The translations under genes were made by a program, and so were the position numbers. 64,000 nucleotides of DNA, from assembly GCA_016717115.1 (NCBI GenBank), contig JADKGE010000005.1, forward strand, positions 1-64,000, written 5' to 3'. Shown here piece by piece: positions 1-9,092 of the stretch. Origin of the DNA: Actinomycetota bacterium (GTDB lineage Bacteria; Actinomycetota; Actinomycetes; S36-B12). The first letter of the stretch is position 1; every line of letters begins with the position of its first letter. The notes beneath the pieces are model-generated. The model worked only from the letters and a program-made list of their open reading frames with translations, had not been told where the DNA came from and ran no database searches.

Positions 1-452
1 TGTTGGCAACGACGCCGCCGACGGTGGCCGCGGACTCGCTGGCCGGGTCCGGGTCCGAACATGCCGCCGAGCGGAGCCAATCGGGCGTTGACCGCGCCGA
101 TGGTCGCGCCCGGCTGGACCCGCACGCGGCGGCCGTCGTCAGCACCTCGATCCGTCGGAAGTGGCGGCGGGTGTCGACGAGGATGCTGGCATCATCGCCT
201 GCCCGCTCAAGGCTCCGTTCCCCCAGGCGGAAGGGGTAGGGATGCCCTGCTCGCCGCTGACCCGCAGCAGGCGCTGACATCACCGCGTTCTCGAGGGTCA
301 CCACCGCCTGCGGTGTCAACGAATAGTGCGAGGCGTCGTGCGCGTAGGCAGGCCGGTCGCACAACTCGGCTCCGCACGCCAGGCAGCACCCGGCTGACCG
401 CATCGACGAGGCGCTGGTCGGTCGTCAGCGCGGGACCGGCGGCGGAACTCAC
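1..452 (-). CDS. FAD-linked oxidase (PCMH-type, GlcD/DLD-like), N-terminal part, frameshifted and cut by the window edge
   Basis: Only pieces in different minus-strand frames remain, but together they read as the N-terminus of a PCMH-type FAD-binding oxidoreductase. The order is a leader with DQRLVDAVSRVLPG, then HYSLTPQAVVTP, then LVDTRRHFRRIEVL, then GRRVRVQPGATIGAVNARL, and at the window edge FGPDPASESAATVGGVVAN. That last block is the signature of the FAD-binding domain of D-lactate/glycolate oxidase-like enzymes, which oxidise 2-hydroxy acids. The GTG start at 452 overlaps the stop of the isochorismatase gene by four bases (GTGA), so the two were probably translated together. Several single-base shifts break the frame (around 135 and 75, with more between 180 and 370). 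The domain call is firm. The substrate is unknown and the gene continues beyond base 1. Confidence 0.75.
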
Positions 453-1115
453 TCCCCAACTGGAGCGGCTCCGAGATCGGTAACCGCGCGAGGCGTCGTC
501 CACTTCCCACCCGCGAGCCGTCTCCGCGAACTCGGTCGCCGTCATCGGCTTGGAGAACATCAGGTGGTCATAGGTGATGGCATTGGCGGCTAACTCCTCT
601 GGGCTGGGTAACGAAACACCGGTGGTCAGTGAGCGTGACCGCATCGAAGCCCTTCTCGTAGGTGATCGCATCGTCGACTCGACGCAGCAATTGGTGAGGA
701 AGCCGCCGAGGACGACCGTCTTGATGCCCTTTGCTGCGCAGGATGGAGGTGAGATTGGTGCTCGCCGAACGCGTCGAGCCCGCGCTTGCCCTCGAGGACG
801 ATGTCGCCGTCCTCCAACGCCAGTCATCGATGATCTGAAACAGGCCCTTGACCCGAACGAGTTGGAGTCGACGACTCCCTTGAGGATGCCGTACGGGGTG
901 GACGTGATCTCGTTGTAGCCCTCCGGCGAACTGGATGGGCGCATGGACGATCGTCGCCCCTACCGCGCGTGCCGCCGCCACGGCGCCTTGTGAGTGTTGT
1001 CGAGCATGCTCGTCTGGTCCATGACCTCTTTCACGGCACCGTGCAGCGTGCCGCCTCCGCTGGTGAAGTCGTTCTGGAACTCGACGAGTACGACGGCAGT
1101 GCTGTTCGGACCCAT
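449..1115 (-). CDS. Isochorismatase-family cysteine hydrolase, frameshifted
   Basis: The ATG at 1115 begins MGPNSTAVVLVEFQNDFTS, the typical opening of cysteine hydrolases of the isochorismatase/nicotinamidase family, with the catalytic Asp near its end. Later pieces in other frames give a YNEITSTPYGILKGVVDSN stretch and KTVVLGGFLTNCCVESTMR, which holds the nucleophilic Cys in the usual VxG..TNxCVExT motif. The C-terminus reaches a TGA at 451-449. At least four frameshifts lie between about 1000 and 480. The expected full length of about 220 residues fits the family. It probably forms an operon with the FAD-linked oxidase downstream (GTGA overlap). The substrate, an amide or isochorismate-like ester, cannot be told. 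Whether the breaks are real or sequence errors is discussed in the findings. Confidence 0.78.
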
Positions 1116-1220
1116 CTGCGCATCCCCTGGGTGCTCGCTGGCGGACCATCAGTGTGCCGCACGGTCGCCAGACGGGCGGTGGATCGGGTGATCTCGCACC
1201 CCGGCGCGGGCTGTTTCGCA

Positions 1221-1250
1221 TTGACTCGGCGTTCCGCTGCCAAGCACATT
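1221..1250 (+). promoter_or_regulatory. Possible promoter for the CHAT gene
   Basis: A TTGACT hexamer at 1221-1226 (five of six consensus -35 bases) is followed after 18 bases by CACATT at 1245-1250 (three of six -10 bases). It lies about 25 bases before the CHAT start and its ribosome binding site (GGGAGA). This is a weak match found by eye. Confidence 0.3.
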
Positions 1251-1275
1251 CGTACCCGAGTCCGGGAGACGAGAC

Positions 1276-2426
1276 GATGGCGTTCACGGGTCGATACCGA
1301 CGCGAGACCGGCACCACGATGCCGCGCGTCGTCACGATCAACGTTGCGCGCGCCGCATCCGACGCCCTGAAAACCGAGCAAGACTGTGCTTCTCCGTCCG
1401 CATGCACGAGAGGAACCCACGCCATCTGGCGGCGCGACATCGCCGGGGCCCCGCTCAGCGGCGTTCGAAGCCGATCTGCGACCGTGCGCTTCAGACGACT
1501 GGTCACCAGGAGCCTTCAGCTCGGACGAAGGAGGAGCCACGCGGAACGACCGTCTGGGACGACGGCTGTACGACGCACGTTCCTCGGCGCCTCCGGCAAT
1601 GAGCGCTACCTCGCAGAGCACGAGCCGACGGCGCGATACGATCCGACGCGGACGAGACGGCCTGAACCTGCCGTGGGAGGCGATGGCGGACACCGAGGCC
1701 GCTCGTCGCTCAAATGGCCAGTCGGCCGGATCGTTACGACGCGCACGCGGCCACGGCGAACGCGAAGCCCCCGCGACGGAGGACACGACAATCGCCGTCT
1801 GGCGGTGGTCGACCGTCCAGGGATCTCAGCGACGTCGACTCGGGGCTCGCGGCACTGCGGCGGTTCGGCGAGATGGGATACCTGCGACTCGACGTCCTCG
1901 GGGGCGACGCCGCGACGCACGCGTCCTCGCCGGGCACGTCGCCGCGACTGCCTACGACGTCCTTCACTTCTCCGGGCATGGGGGCTTCCTGCCCGGGCGA
2001 CCGGGTCTGAGCGGGCTCCAGCTGGCAGACGGCCCGCTGCTCACCCGCAGCATTGTCGATCTGCCGTGGCAGAAGCCGCCGTACTTGGCCATCACGAGCG
2101 CCTGCTAGAGCGCGAGGTCCGCTCCCGACAGACGCCTGGCCACCCCTCGTGGCGACGGCAACGGCGTCACAACGGCCTTCCTTTCGGCGAGAGCCAGCGG
2201 CTGCCTCGGGTTCGGCTGGCCGGTGACCGTCCGCGCCGCTGCCCTCTTCGTCGAGACGTTCTACGGGGCCCTGGTGGATCAGCAGAATGTCGGTAGGGCG
2301 GTACTCGAGGCCACACGGGCCACGATGCAGGAGCTGTGGGGCCGGGCCGATCTCGCCGGCCTCGGCGCGGTCTTCTACGGGGACGTCGGCACCGCCGAGC
2401 GTCGCGAGTTGCAGCAAGCGGAATGA
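1276..2426 (+). CDS. CHAT-domain cysteine protease (caspase-like), frameshifted
   Basis: Assembled across frames, this is a CHAT domain, the caspase-related clan CD peptidase domain named after caspase HetF associated with TPRs. Blocks in order are a helical part with GRRLYDA and NERYLAEHE, then GLNLPWEAMAD (the conserved PWE before the catalytic core), a DVDSGLAALRRFGEMGYL helix, DVLHFSGHGGFL with the catalytic His codon at 1977-1979, AITSAC with the catalytic Cys codon at 2103-2105, and a tail with VTVRAAALFVETFYGALVD. The ATG at 1276 follows GGGAGA. Length (about 383 residues if the shifts cancel) allows little beyond the CHAT core and a short N-terminal region; no TPRs are seen. Many frameshifts, one directly after the Cys codon. 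The stop lies nine bases before the lipase start, so it heads the protease/lipase cluster. Confidence 0.8.
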
Positions 2427-2435
2427 GGAGGACTC

Positions 2436-3839
2436 ATGGCACGACGCAAGTTCGGTGATCTGATCATCCTGCTGCCCGGCATCACCGGCGGCGTGCTCCA
2501 GAAGAACGGCAAGGACGTGTGGGCCATCACTCCGCAGTCCGCGATCTCGGCGCTGTTCACCCTGGGCGGGAGCATCAGGACCTTGAGATCCGGGGCGAGG
2601 ACGATCCGTCGAAGGACGACCTCGGCGACGGTGTCACCGCGCCGCGCCTCGTCCAGGACCTGCATCTCATCCCCGGGCTGTGGGCCATCGACGGCTACAC
2701 GCAGATCAAGACCCGCCTGTTCGCCGAGCTCACCTCGAGGAGGGCAAGAACTGGTTCGACTACCCGTATGACTGGCGGCGCGACAACCGGGTCCACGGCC
2801 GTCAGCTTGCCGATCGCGCACCCAAGTGGCTCGCGGCCTGGAAGAAGGCGAGCGGGAACCAGGACGCCAAGCTCGTCCTCCTCGCCCACTCGATGGGCGG
2901 TCTCGTCGCGCGCGACTTCCTCGAGCGGCATGACGGCTGGAAGATCACGCGGCACCTCATCACGTTCGGCACGCCGTATCGCGGGTCGCTGAATGCGGTC
3001 ACGACCCTCGTCAACGGGATGGACAAGGGTTTCGGCCCCATCTCGGTCGACCTCAGTGGGCTCCTGCGCTCCTTCCCGTCGATGCACCAGCTGCTGCCCA
3101 TCTATCCGTCGGTCGAGATGGGCGGCACCCTCGTCCGGCCGGGTGAGGCGTCGCTCCCCGGGATCGACAAGGCCAAGGCCGCCGACGCCCTGCGCTTCCA
3201 TCGCGATATCGAGGCGGCGGTCACGGCTCATCAGGCACAGTCCGCCTATCGCGACGGCGGCTACCAGATCACGCCGATCGTCGGCATCTTCCAGCCGACG
3301 GACCAGTCGGCGCGGCTGGTCGGCAACAAGGTCACGATGTTCACGAGCCTGGGCGGCGAGGACATGGGCGGCGACGGCACCGTGCCCCGCGTCTCGGCCA
3401 CCCCGATCGAGCTGTCCGACACCCCGCGCGAGACCTATGTGTCGACGAAGCACGGCTCGCTCCAGAACGCCGAGGCGGCGCTGTCCCATGTCGTCGGCAC
3501 CGTCACGCGCAAGCGCCTGAGCCAGTACAAGGACGCACCCTTCAACAGTTTCTGGCTGGACGCCCCCACCGTGCTCAGCGCCCGGCAGGAGCTGGACATC
3601 GTGGCCTCGACGGTGGGTCCGGCGCGTCGGCGCGCGCCACGCTGGTCGACGTGGCCACGGGTCGAGTCGTGCGTAGGCGCACGATGCGTCGTCGGGCCGA
3701 CGGCTCCTTCCGCTCCACCGTGCCGCCCTCGCCGAGGGCGTCTACCGACTTCGAGGTGGTAGCCGCCGACGATTCGGCGGCCATGACGCCCGTCTCTGAC
3801 CTGATCACCGTCCTCGACTCGCGCAAGCGCCGTCGCTGA
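2436..3839 (+). CDS. LCAT-type alpha/beta-hydrolase (lipase/acyltransferase), frameshifted
   Basis: Reads as an alpha/beta-hydrolase of the lecithin:cholesterol acyltransferase (LCAT) type. It starts at an ATG behind GAGGAGGA, nine bases after the CHAT stop, with an oxyanion-type ILLPGITGGVL strand. Next come LHLIPGLWAIDGYTQI and NWFDYPYDWRRDNR (the conserved YDWR block), the nucleophile elbow LLAHSMGG (Ser codon 2890-2892), an Asp in GGDGTVPRVSA (near 3373) and a His in STKHGSL (near 3450). Roughly the last 85 residues look like a small beta-sandwich (LVDVATGRVVR, DGSFRSTVPP, LEVVAADD) rather than enzyme core. There is no signal peptide, so it is probably cytoplasmic. Frame changes occur near 2580, 2740 and 3620. 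LCAT enzymes act on phospholipid acyl chains, which makes a membrane-damaging effector role a reasonable inference here, but it is not shown. Confidence 0.82.
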
Positions 3840-3871
3840 CGAGCCACTCCCCTTTGAGCGTCAGGAGCACC

Positions 3872-4729
3872 ATGGCGAACGGCTACTCCCTTCACGTCGG
3901 ACTGAATCGGGTCAATCCGGCGTCGTACGGCGGCTGGCCAGGCACGCTGAGCGCCTGCGAGAACGACGCCCGCGCTATGCAGTCCGTCGCGCAGTCGCTC
4001 GGCTACTCCACGTCGTTGCTCCTCACCGAGGCGGCGACGTCCCGAAAGGTGGTCGCGGCGATCACCAAGGCGGCCGCCTCGATGGTCGCGGGCGACATCT
4101 TCTGGCTGACCTACTCGGGGCACGGTTCGCAGGTGCCAGACCGCAACGGCGACGAGGCGAGTCGCGAGAGCGGCGAGGTCGGCGAGTCGGCCGACCAGTA
4201 CGACGAGACGTGGGTGCTGTACGACCGGATGCTCGTCGATGACGAGCTCTGGGCGCTGTGGTCCCTGTTCCCGGCGAAGTCGCGGATCGTCATGCTCTCG
4301 GACTCGTGCCACAGCGGCACGGTCTCCAAGGGGGCACCGCCACCCTGGGCGATTCCGCGACCCTTGGCGACAGCCAAGGTGCGCAGCAAGCGCATGCCTC
4401 TCGACGTGGAGGAGCGAACCTACAAGTCCCACCGGCGCACGTACGACGCCATCCAGAGCCGGGTGCTCCCGCGCACCAAGGCCGACGTGACGGCGACCAT
4501 CGCCCTCGTCTCGGGCTGCCAGGACAACCAGGAGAGCCTCGATGGCCGGGTGAACAGCCTCTTCACCGCGCAGCTGCTCAAGGTATGGCACGACGGCGCC
4601 TTCAGCGGTTCGCTCAAGTCGCTCCGGGAGTTGACGAGCGCGCAGATGCCCCCGTCGCAGACCCCCAACTACTACACCGTTGGCCCCGCCAACCGGAGGT
4701 TCCTCTCCGCGCCGGCGTTCCGCATCTGA
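3872..4729 (+). CDS. Caspase-fold cysteine peptidase A (peptidase C14, metacaspase-like)
   Basis: This 285-residue intact gene is a single caspase p20-like domain. The N-terminal strand YSLHVGLNRVNP is followed by LSACENDARAMQ and by FWLTYSGHGSQVPD with the catalytic His at 84. An acidic DRNGDE/DETW segment and VDDELWALW come next, then IVMLSDSCHSGT with the catalytic Cys at 146. A basic segment at about 165-210 (KVRSKRMPL, KSHRRTYDA) follows the active site. The C-terminal part (LVSGCQDNQESLDG, LFTAQLLKVW) matches the end of bacterial C14 proteins. There is no signal peptide or extra domain. The ATG at 3872 sits behind CAGGAG. An upstream in-frame TTG at 3854 lacks this support. It lies 32 bases after the lipase. 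Metacaspase-type enzymes usually cut after Arg or Lys; the cut site here is unknown. Confidence 0.9.
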   Translation: MANGYSLHVGLNRVNPASYGGWPGTLSACENDARAMQSVAQSLGYSTSLLLTEAATSRKVVAAITKAAASMVAGDIFWLTYSGHGSQVPDRNGDEASRESGEVGESADQYDETWVLYDRMLVDDELWALWSLFPAKSRIVMLSDSCHSGTVSKGAPPPWAIPRPLATAKVRSKRMPLDVEERTYKSHRRTYDAIQSRVLPRTKADVTATIALVSGCQDNQESLDGRVNSLFTAQLLKVWHDGAFSGSLKSLRELTSAQMPPSQTPNYYTVGPANRRFLSAPAFRI

Positions 4730-4752
4730 CACGCACCACGAAGGGAACAGTC

Positions 4753-5594
4753 ATGACCGATCGTCGGGCGCTGTGCGTCGGCATCAACCAGTTCGCCAAC
4801 CTGCCCATGGCGAGCTGGCTTTACGGCTGCGTCAACGACGCCAAGGACATGGCGTCGCTGCTGCGGAAGAGCTACGGGTTCGGGTCGCGAGATGTCGTCA
4901 CGCTGACGGACGACAAGGCGACGAAGGCGGCGATCATGGCCCGGCTCAACGCGATCGTCGACCTCGCGGTCGCCGGCAAGGTCAAGCACATCGTCTTCAC
5001 CTACTCGAGCCACGGCACGCAGGTGCCCGACGCCAATGGCGACGAGCTCGATCGCGCAGACGAGGCGCTCGTGGCCTACGACCTCGCCCCCGACGGGGAC
5101 GCGTGGGATCTCGACACGGTGATCGTCGACGACGAGCTGCATGCGCTCTTCGCGCGGGTACCGGCGGATGTGCTGGTGGAGGCCTTCCTCGACACGTGCC
5201 ACAGCGGGACGGGGCTGAAGGCGATGGACATCCTCCAGGGCCGGCGGCCAAGTTCCTGCCGCCACCGACGCCGATCGGCGTAGACGGCGTAGCGGAGCGC
5301 GAAGTGGTGCAGCTCGGCGACAAGTTCTTCCGGCGCAAGAGGGGGATCGCCGTCCAGGAGCCGGTGCTGTTCGCCGCCTGCAAGGCCGCGCAGACGTCGT
5401 CCGACGCGAGCTTCAACGGTCGATCGAGCGGAGCCTTCACGTACAACCTCCTGAAGGCGCTCAAGGCGAAGCCGGATGCGACGCGCGCAGAGCTGCTGAC
5501 CGCCGTTCGGGCCGGGCTCAAGGCCGACCGCTTCTCCCAGATCCCGCAGCTCGAGGCTCCGTCCGCGACCAAGAAGCGACCCCTGGGGCACTAG
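4753..5594 (+). CDS. Caspase-fold cysteine peptidase B (peptidase C14), one frameshift
   Basis: A second caspase-like gene, 23 bases after the first and on the same strand. It reads MTDRRALCVGINQF, then LYGCVNDAKDMASLL, FTYSSHGTQVPD with the catalytic His at 87, and LVEAFLDTCHSGTG with the catalytic Cys at 149. The frame breaks near 5240, shortly after the active site. The remainder continues in another frame (KFFRRKRGIAVQEPVLFAAC, GAFTYNLLKALKAKPDATR) to the stop at 5594. Reassembled length is about 280 residues. The paralogue A differs by SSHG versus SGHG, a shorter basic insertion and divergent termini, so this is an old duplication. The single shift resembles the other breaks in this part of the window and may be a sequence error. 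Confidence 0.85.
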
Positions 5595-5598
5595 GTCG

Positions 5599-7257
5599 CT
5601 ACCTGTCGTCGGCCAGTCGCCGCGCCGATGCGTGCATCTCGCTGAACACGCCGGCGCGGCGCGTGGCCACATCGGCCGCGTCGACCCCGAGCATCGACGG
5701 CCCGGCCGCCTCGTCGAGCCGTGCCTGCTGGCGTTCCGCGTCGAGCACTGGCTTGATGGCCGCGAAGGCCAGCCGCCCACCCTCGTTGAAACGGATGAGC
5801 CCGCCGCCGCGCAGGACGATGTTGCCCTTCACCCGCAGCCCCAGCCGCCGGCGGGCGTCGTAGGCGCTCATCGGCACCTGTTGGACGAAGCTCGCACCGA
5901 TCTCGGAGACGATGAAGCCATCAGGACCCACCCGCATGCTCGGCCGAACACGCTCGACGACCAGGGGATGTCAGGATCGATCGCGCCGCGCGCAGCATGG
6001 CGGGGTTCTCCCACAGGAACCGGTAGACCTCTTCGGGGTCGGACGCCAGGGAGGACAGCCGCACCGGGTAGTGCAGATCGCGCAGCCCGGACAGGCCGTC
6101 GAGATCGTCGTCCGGAGCCGTGATCCCCAGCGGTCCGAAGGCGGCGCGCAGCGTTCCGCGGTAGTCATGATCGTCGTCGGGCACGACGACCGCGTCGGCC
6201 GCGAGGATGCCGCGAAGGATGTCGTCGAAGGTGACGTCGATCGGGGGGGTGTAGCTGATCCCGCGAATGAGCATGGCGAGCACCTGACGCCCGACCCTCG
6301 CCCCGGAGTCGGCGATCTGGTACTCGCTCGCCCGACCGCCCGGGCGAGCCATGCGCGTCTGCCACAAGGTGAGCACGGTGTCCATCAGGCCCTTGACGAG
6401 GACGGCGCCGCGGCGATGGGGCTCCCTGCCCGACCGCCAGTCGGGCGGCACGCGGTCGGTCACCGAACGGCGAAGTGCCTGACGTGTGAGCAGGCCGTCG
6501 GCGACTCCGAACAGGCCGGTCTGCACCAGGGCGTCGTCGGAGATTCCTCCTCCGCCGTGGCCTGGGCCGCGTTCAGTTGCTCGGCGACCCGCTCGGTCGA
6601 GGAGAACACCGACAGCATCGCGACCACGTCCGCGACGGCCTCGTGGATGGCGTGCTCGTCGAGAGTGCCGTCGGGGTCGGCGAGGTGGGGCCGGTAGCCG
6701 TCGATGATCGCATGCGTCACCTCGTGGGTGATCAGATCGCGATAGAGGGCCAGGGGGACGTGCCGACGAGCGCGAGGGTCCTTGCGATGCCCGAACCGGA
6801 TCTCGCACCGCTGCCCGTCGTAGCCGGTCTCGTCGAACGGGATCGGCTCGTACAGCTTGAGCGCCAGGCGGTGGCCTCGCGCCTTCCAGCCCAGGCGTCG
6901 GCCCATCGTCGATTCGAAGAGGTCGAGGGTCGATGCCGCGATGGCGTACGCGTGCTGCGCCAGGAAGCGACGGTCCCCCAGCAGGTCCTCAAGGCCGCTC
7001 GGGCAACCGACATCGTCGTAGGAGACGGACTCGAACTCGGTGTCGAGCACGAGCGGGCGAGCACGAGGTCGCCCCGGACCCCCGACGTCGGTGCTGAAGC
7101 GGCTGCCGACCGGCCCGGGCAGAAGCCGCTCCCACGGCACCGACAACGACGTCGTCAGCGGCTCGCCCTCCAGCTGCGTGAAGGGACCCTCTGCCAGAGC
7201 GGTCATCATGCGACGGCTCGTCGCGAAATCCGCCATGGGGAATCCGACGGCGGGCAT
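5599..7257 (-). CDS. Gluzincin-type zinc metallopeptidase, frameshifted
   Basis: About 550 residues in three frames. Near residue 178 it carries LITHEVTHAIIDGY (HExxH zinc site) and, 23 residues later, DEHAIHEAVADVVAML, where Glu206 fits the third zinc ligand of a gluzincin (thermolysin/M4-like layout). The long C-terminal part (VTFDDILRGILAADAV, PVRLSSLASDPEEVYRFL, NEGGRLAFAAIKPVL) resembles nothing I can name. No signal peptide follows the ATG at 7257, which sits behind GGGAG, so it may be cytoplasmic. Frameshifts fall near 6540 and 5960. The gene converges on the caspase cluster with four bases between stop codons. That placement makes a functional link possible but does not prove one. Confidence 0.7.
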
Positions 7258-7341
7258 ACGCGAACTCCCTTCGCCCCCAGCGAGATGCATCGTCAGTGTG
7301 AGGCGACGGCGAATTGCTGTCAACGATCACAGCACGCCGCC

Positions 7342-7353
7342 TACACTGCCCGC
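7342..7353 (+). promoter_or_regulatory. -10 element of a leaderless promoter
   Basis: TACACT at 7342-7347 lies six bases before the ATG at 7354, so transcription would begin at or next to the start codon. There is no ribosome binding site in this space. Leaderless transcripts of this kind are common in Actinomycetota. Confidence 0.45.
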
Positions 7354-8483
7354 ATGCCCGCGCCTCCCATCGTCGTCGTCGGCGCCGGGCCGGCGGGCCT
7401 CGCCGTGGCCGCGTGCCTGCGAAGGGCAGGGCTGGAGTCGGTGATCCTCGAGCAGGCAGACACTGTTGGATCGACGTGGCGGCGCCACTACGACCGCCTG
7501 CACCTGCACACGGACAAGGGGCACTCCGCATTGCCGTTCGTGCCGCTGCCCAAGGGCAGTCCCCGGTACGTGTCGCGGGACGAGCTCGTGAACTACCTCG
7601 ACGCGTATGCGCGCGGGTTCGCCCTGGACATCCGCTTGGAGCAGCGGGTCACCTCCATCGAGCGCGGTGAGGCGGGTTGGCGCGTCCGGACGCCAGTCGA
7701 CGCGTTCGAGACAACCCACGTCGTCGTCGCCACCGGCAACGCCCGGATCCCTGTGGTGCCGACCTGGCCCGGGTGGACGACTTCCGCGGCCGCGTCGAGC
7801 ACTGCAGCGACTATCGCAACGGACGCGAGTATGCCGGTCAGCGGGTGCTCGTCGTGGGATTCGGCAACTCCGGAGGTGAGATCGCGATCGACCTGCATGA
7901 GCATGGGGCGCATCCTGCCCTCTCCGTCCGCAGCGCGGTCAACGTCATCCCGAAGGAGGTGCTGGGCCTGCCGATCCTGACGATCGGCATCGCGCAGCGA
8001 CGCCTGCCGTCGGCCGTGGCCGACGCGATGAACGCGCCGGTGCTGCGCATGACCGTGGGCGACATCACGAAGGTAGGCCTTCGCAAGCTCCCGTACGGTC
8101 CCGCCACCCAGATAGAGAAGGACAAGCACATCCCCTTGATCGACATCGGCACCATGAAGCTGATCAGGTCGGGGGACGTCACGGTTCACGGGGGCGTCGA
8201 GCGGTTCACGACGGACGGTGTCGTGTTCGACGACGGCGCCACGGCCCAGTTCGACGCCGTGATCCTGGCGACGGGGTACCGGCCACGGGTGGACGAGTTC
8301 GTGCCCGATCCCGCGACCTACGACGCGGCCGGCACCCCACTCACGACAGGGGTCGAGTCCGCCGCCCCCGGCCTGTACTACTGCGGCTTCCACGTCTCGC
8401 CCACCGGGATGCTGAGGGAGATCGGCATCGAGGCCAGGAGCATCGCCGACGCCATCGCAGCGCAGCGGGGCCGCCGGGTCTAG
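7354..8483 (+). CDS. Flavin-containing monooxygenase-like NAD(P)-binding oxidoreductase, one frameshift
   Basis: The N-terminus IVVVGAGPAGLAVAACLRRAG carries the FAD-binding GxGxxG motif at residues 10-15. It continues with GSTWRRHYDRLHLHTDKGHSALP, typical of flavin monooxygenases of the CzcO/YUCCA type. A second GxGxSG nucleotide motif (VLVVGFGNSGGEIAIDL) binds NADPH. The late ILATGYRPR motif and the C-terminal GLYYCGFHVSPTGMLREIG also match the family. One frameshift lies near 7770, between the two nucleotide-binding motifs. Reassembled length is about 376 residues, normal for the group. The ATG at 7354 appears to be leaderless. The substrate (soft nucleophile, ketone or carboxylate) is not predictable. 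Confidence 0.85.
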
Positions 8484-8489
8484 GGCTCG

Positions 8490-8974
8490 TCAGTACTGGC
8501 CGAGTGGGTCCAGCGCCCGGTTCGCGTCGCCCACGGCGACCCGAAGGTCCTTCAGCGAGTGTGGTGAGTGCGGCGAGTAGAGCGGGCCGCCGCCATCGGT
8601 GAGAAGCACGTTGACCTGGGCCACGCCGCGGACCGGCGCGGGGCGCGCTCCAGGAGACGCGACGCGAGCGCCCGGAGGTCGCCGGCCACGGCGCGCACGG
8701 CGGGCCAGTCCATCGGCACGCGGGAGCCGCGATGCGTGGCCGAACCGGTCGCTTCGTCGGCGACTTCACGAAGCGAGTCGGCTAGCACGAACCTCATATG
8801 CGCGTCGACGAGCTGCTGGGCGCGGATGGCCAGAAGGACGGACGACTCGGGCGACGCACCCCGGGCCAAGGCCCGGTCCAGCCGTCCCGACGTGCACTTC
8901 GCCAGGAGCCGCTGCCCGAGGGTGGCGCGGTGGGCGATGAGGGACCCCTCGGCGTCGAAGACGAGAACCAGCAT
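8490..8974 (-). CDS. Hypothetical protein, about 160 residues, one frameshift
   Basis: The ATG at 8974 follows a strong AAGGAGGTG site. The protein reads MLVLVFDAEGSLIAHRATLGQ, then a helical middle with LVDAHMRFVLADSLREVADEA and VRAVAGDLRALASRLLERA. After a shift near 8640 it ends in VNVLLTDGGGPLYSPHSPHSL and a stop at 8490. I do not recognise a family. No signal peptide, membrane segment or catalytic motif is visible; the helical centre could be a dimer interface. It converges on the monooxygenase with six bases between the stop codons. Confidence 0.55.
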
Positions 8975-9092
8975 GCGCCACCTCCTTCCCTCCGAGCGAA
9001 CCGGAACGCACTCGACACCTCCATTGAAACCCCGATCGCCTTCGAAAGGAAGATCGGACCGCGTGCGGGGGGACGGGCGCGCCGCCGCTCGA

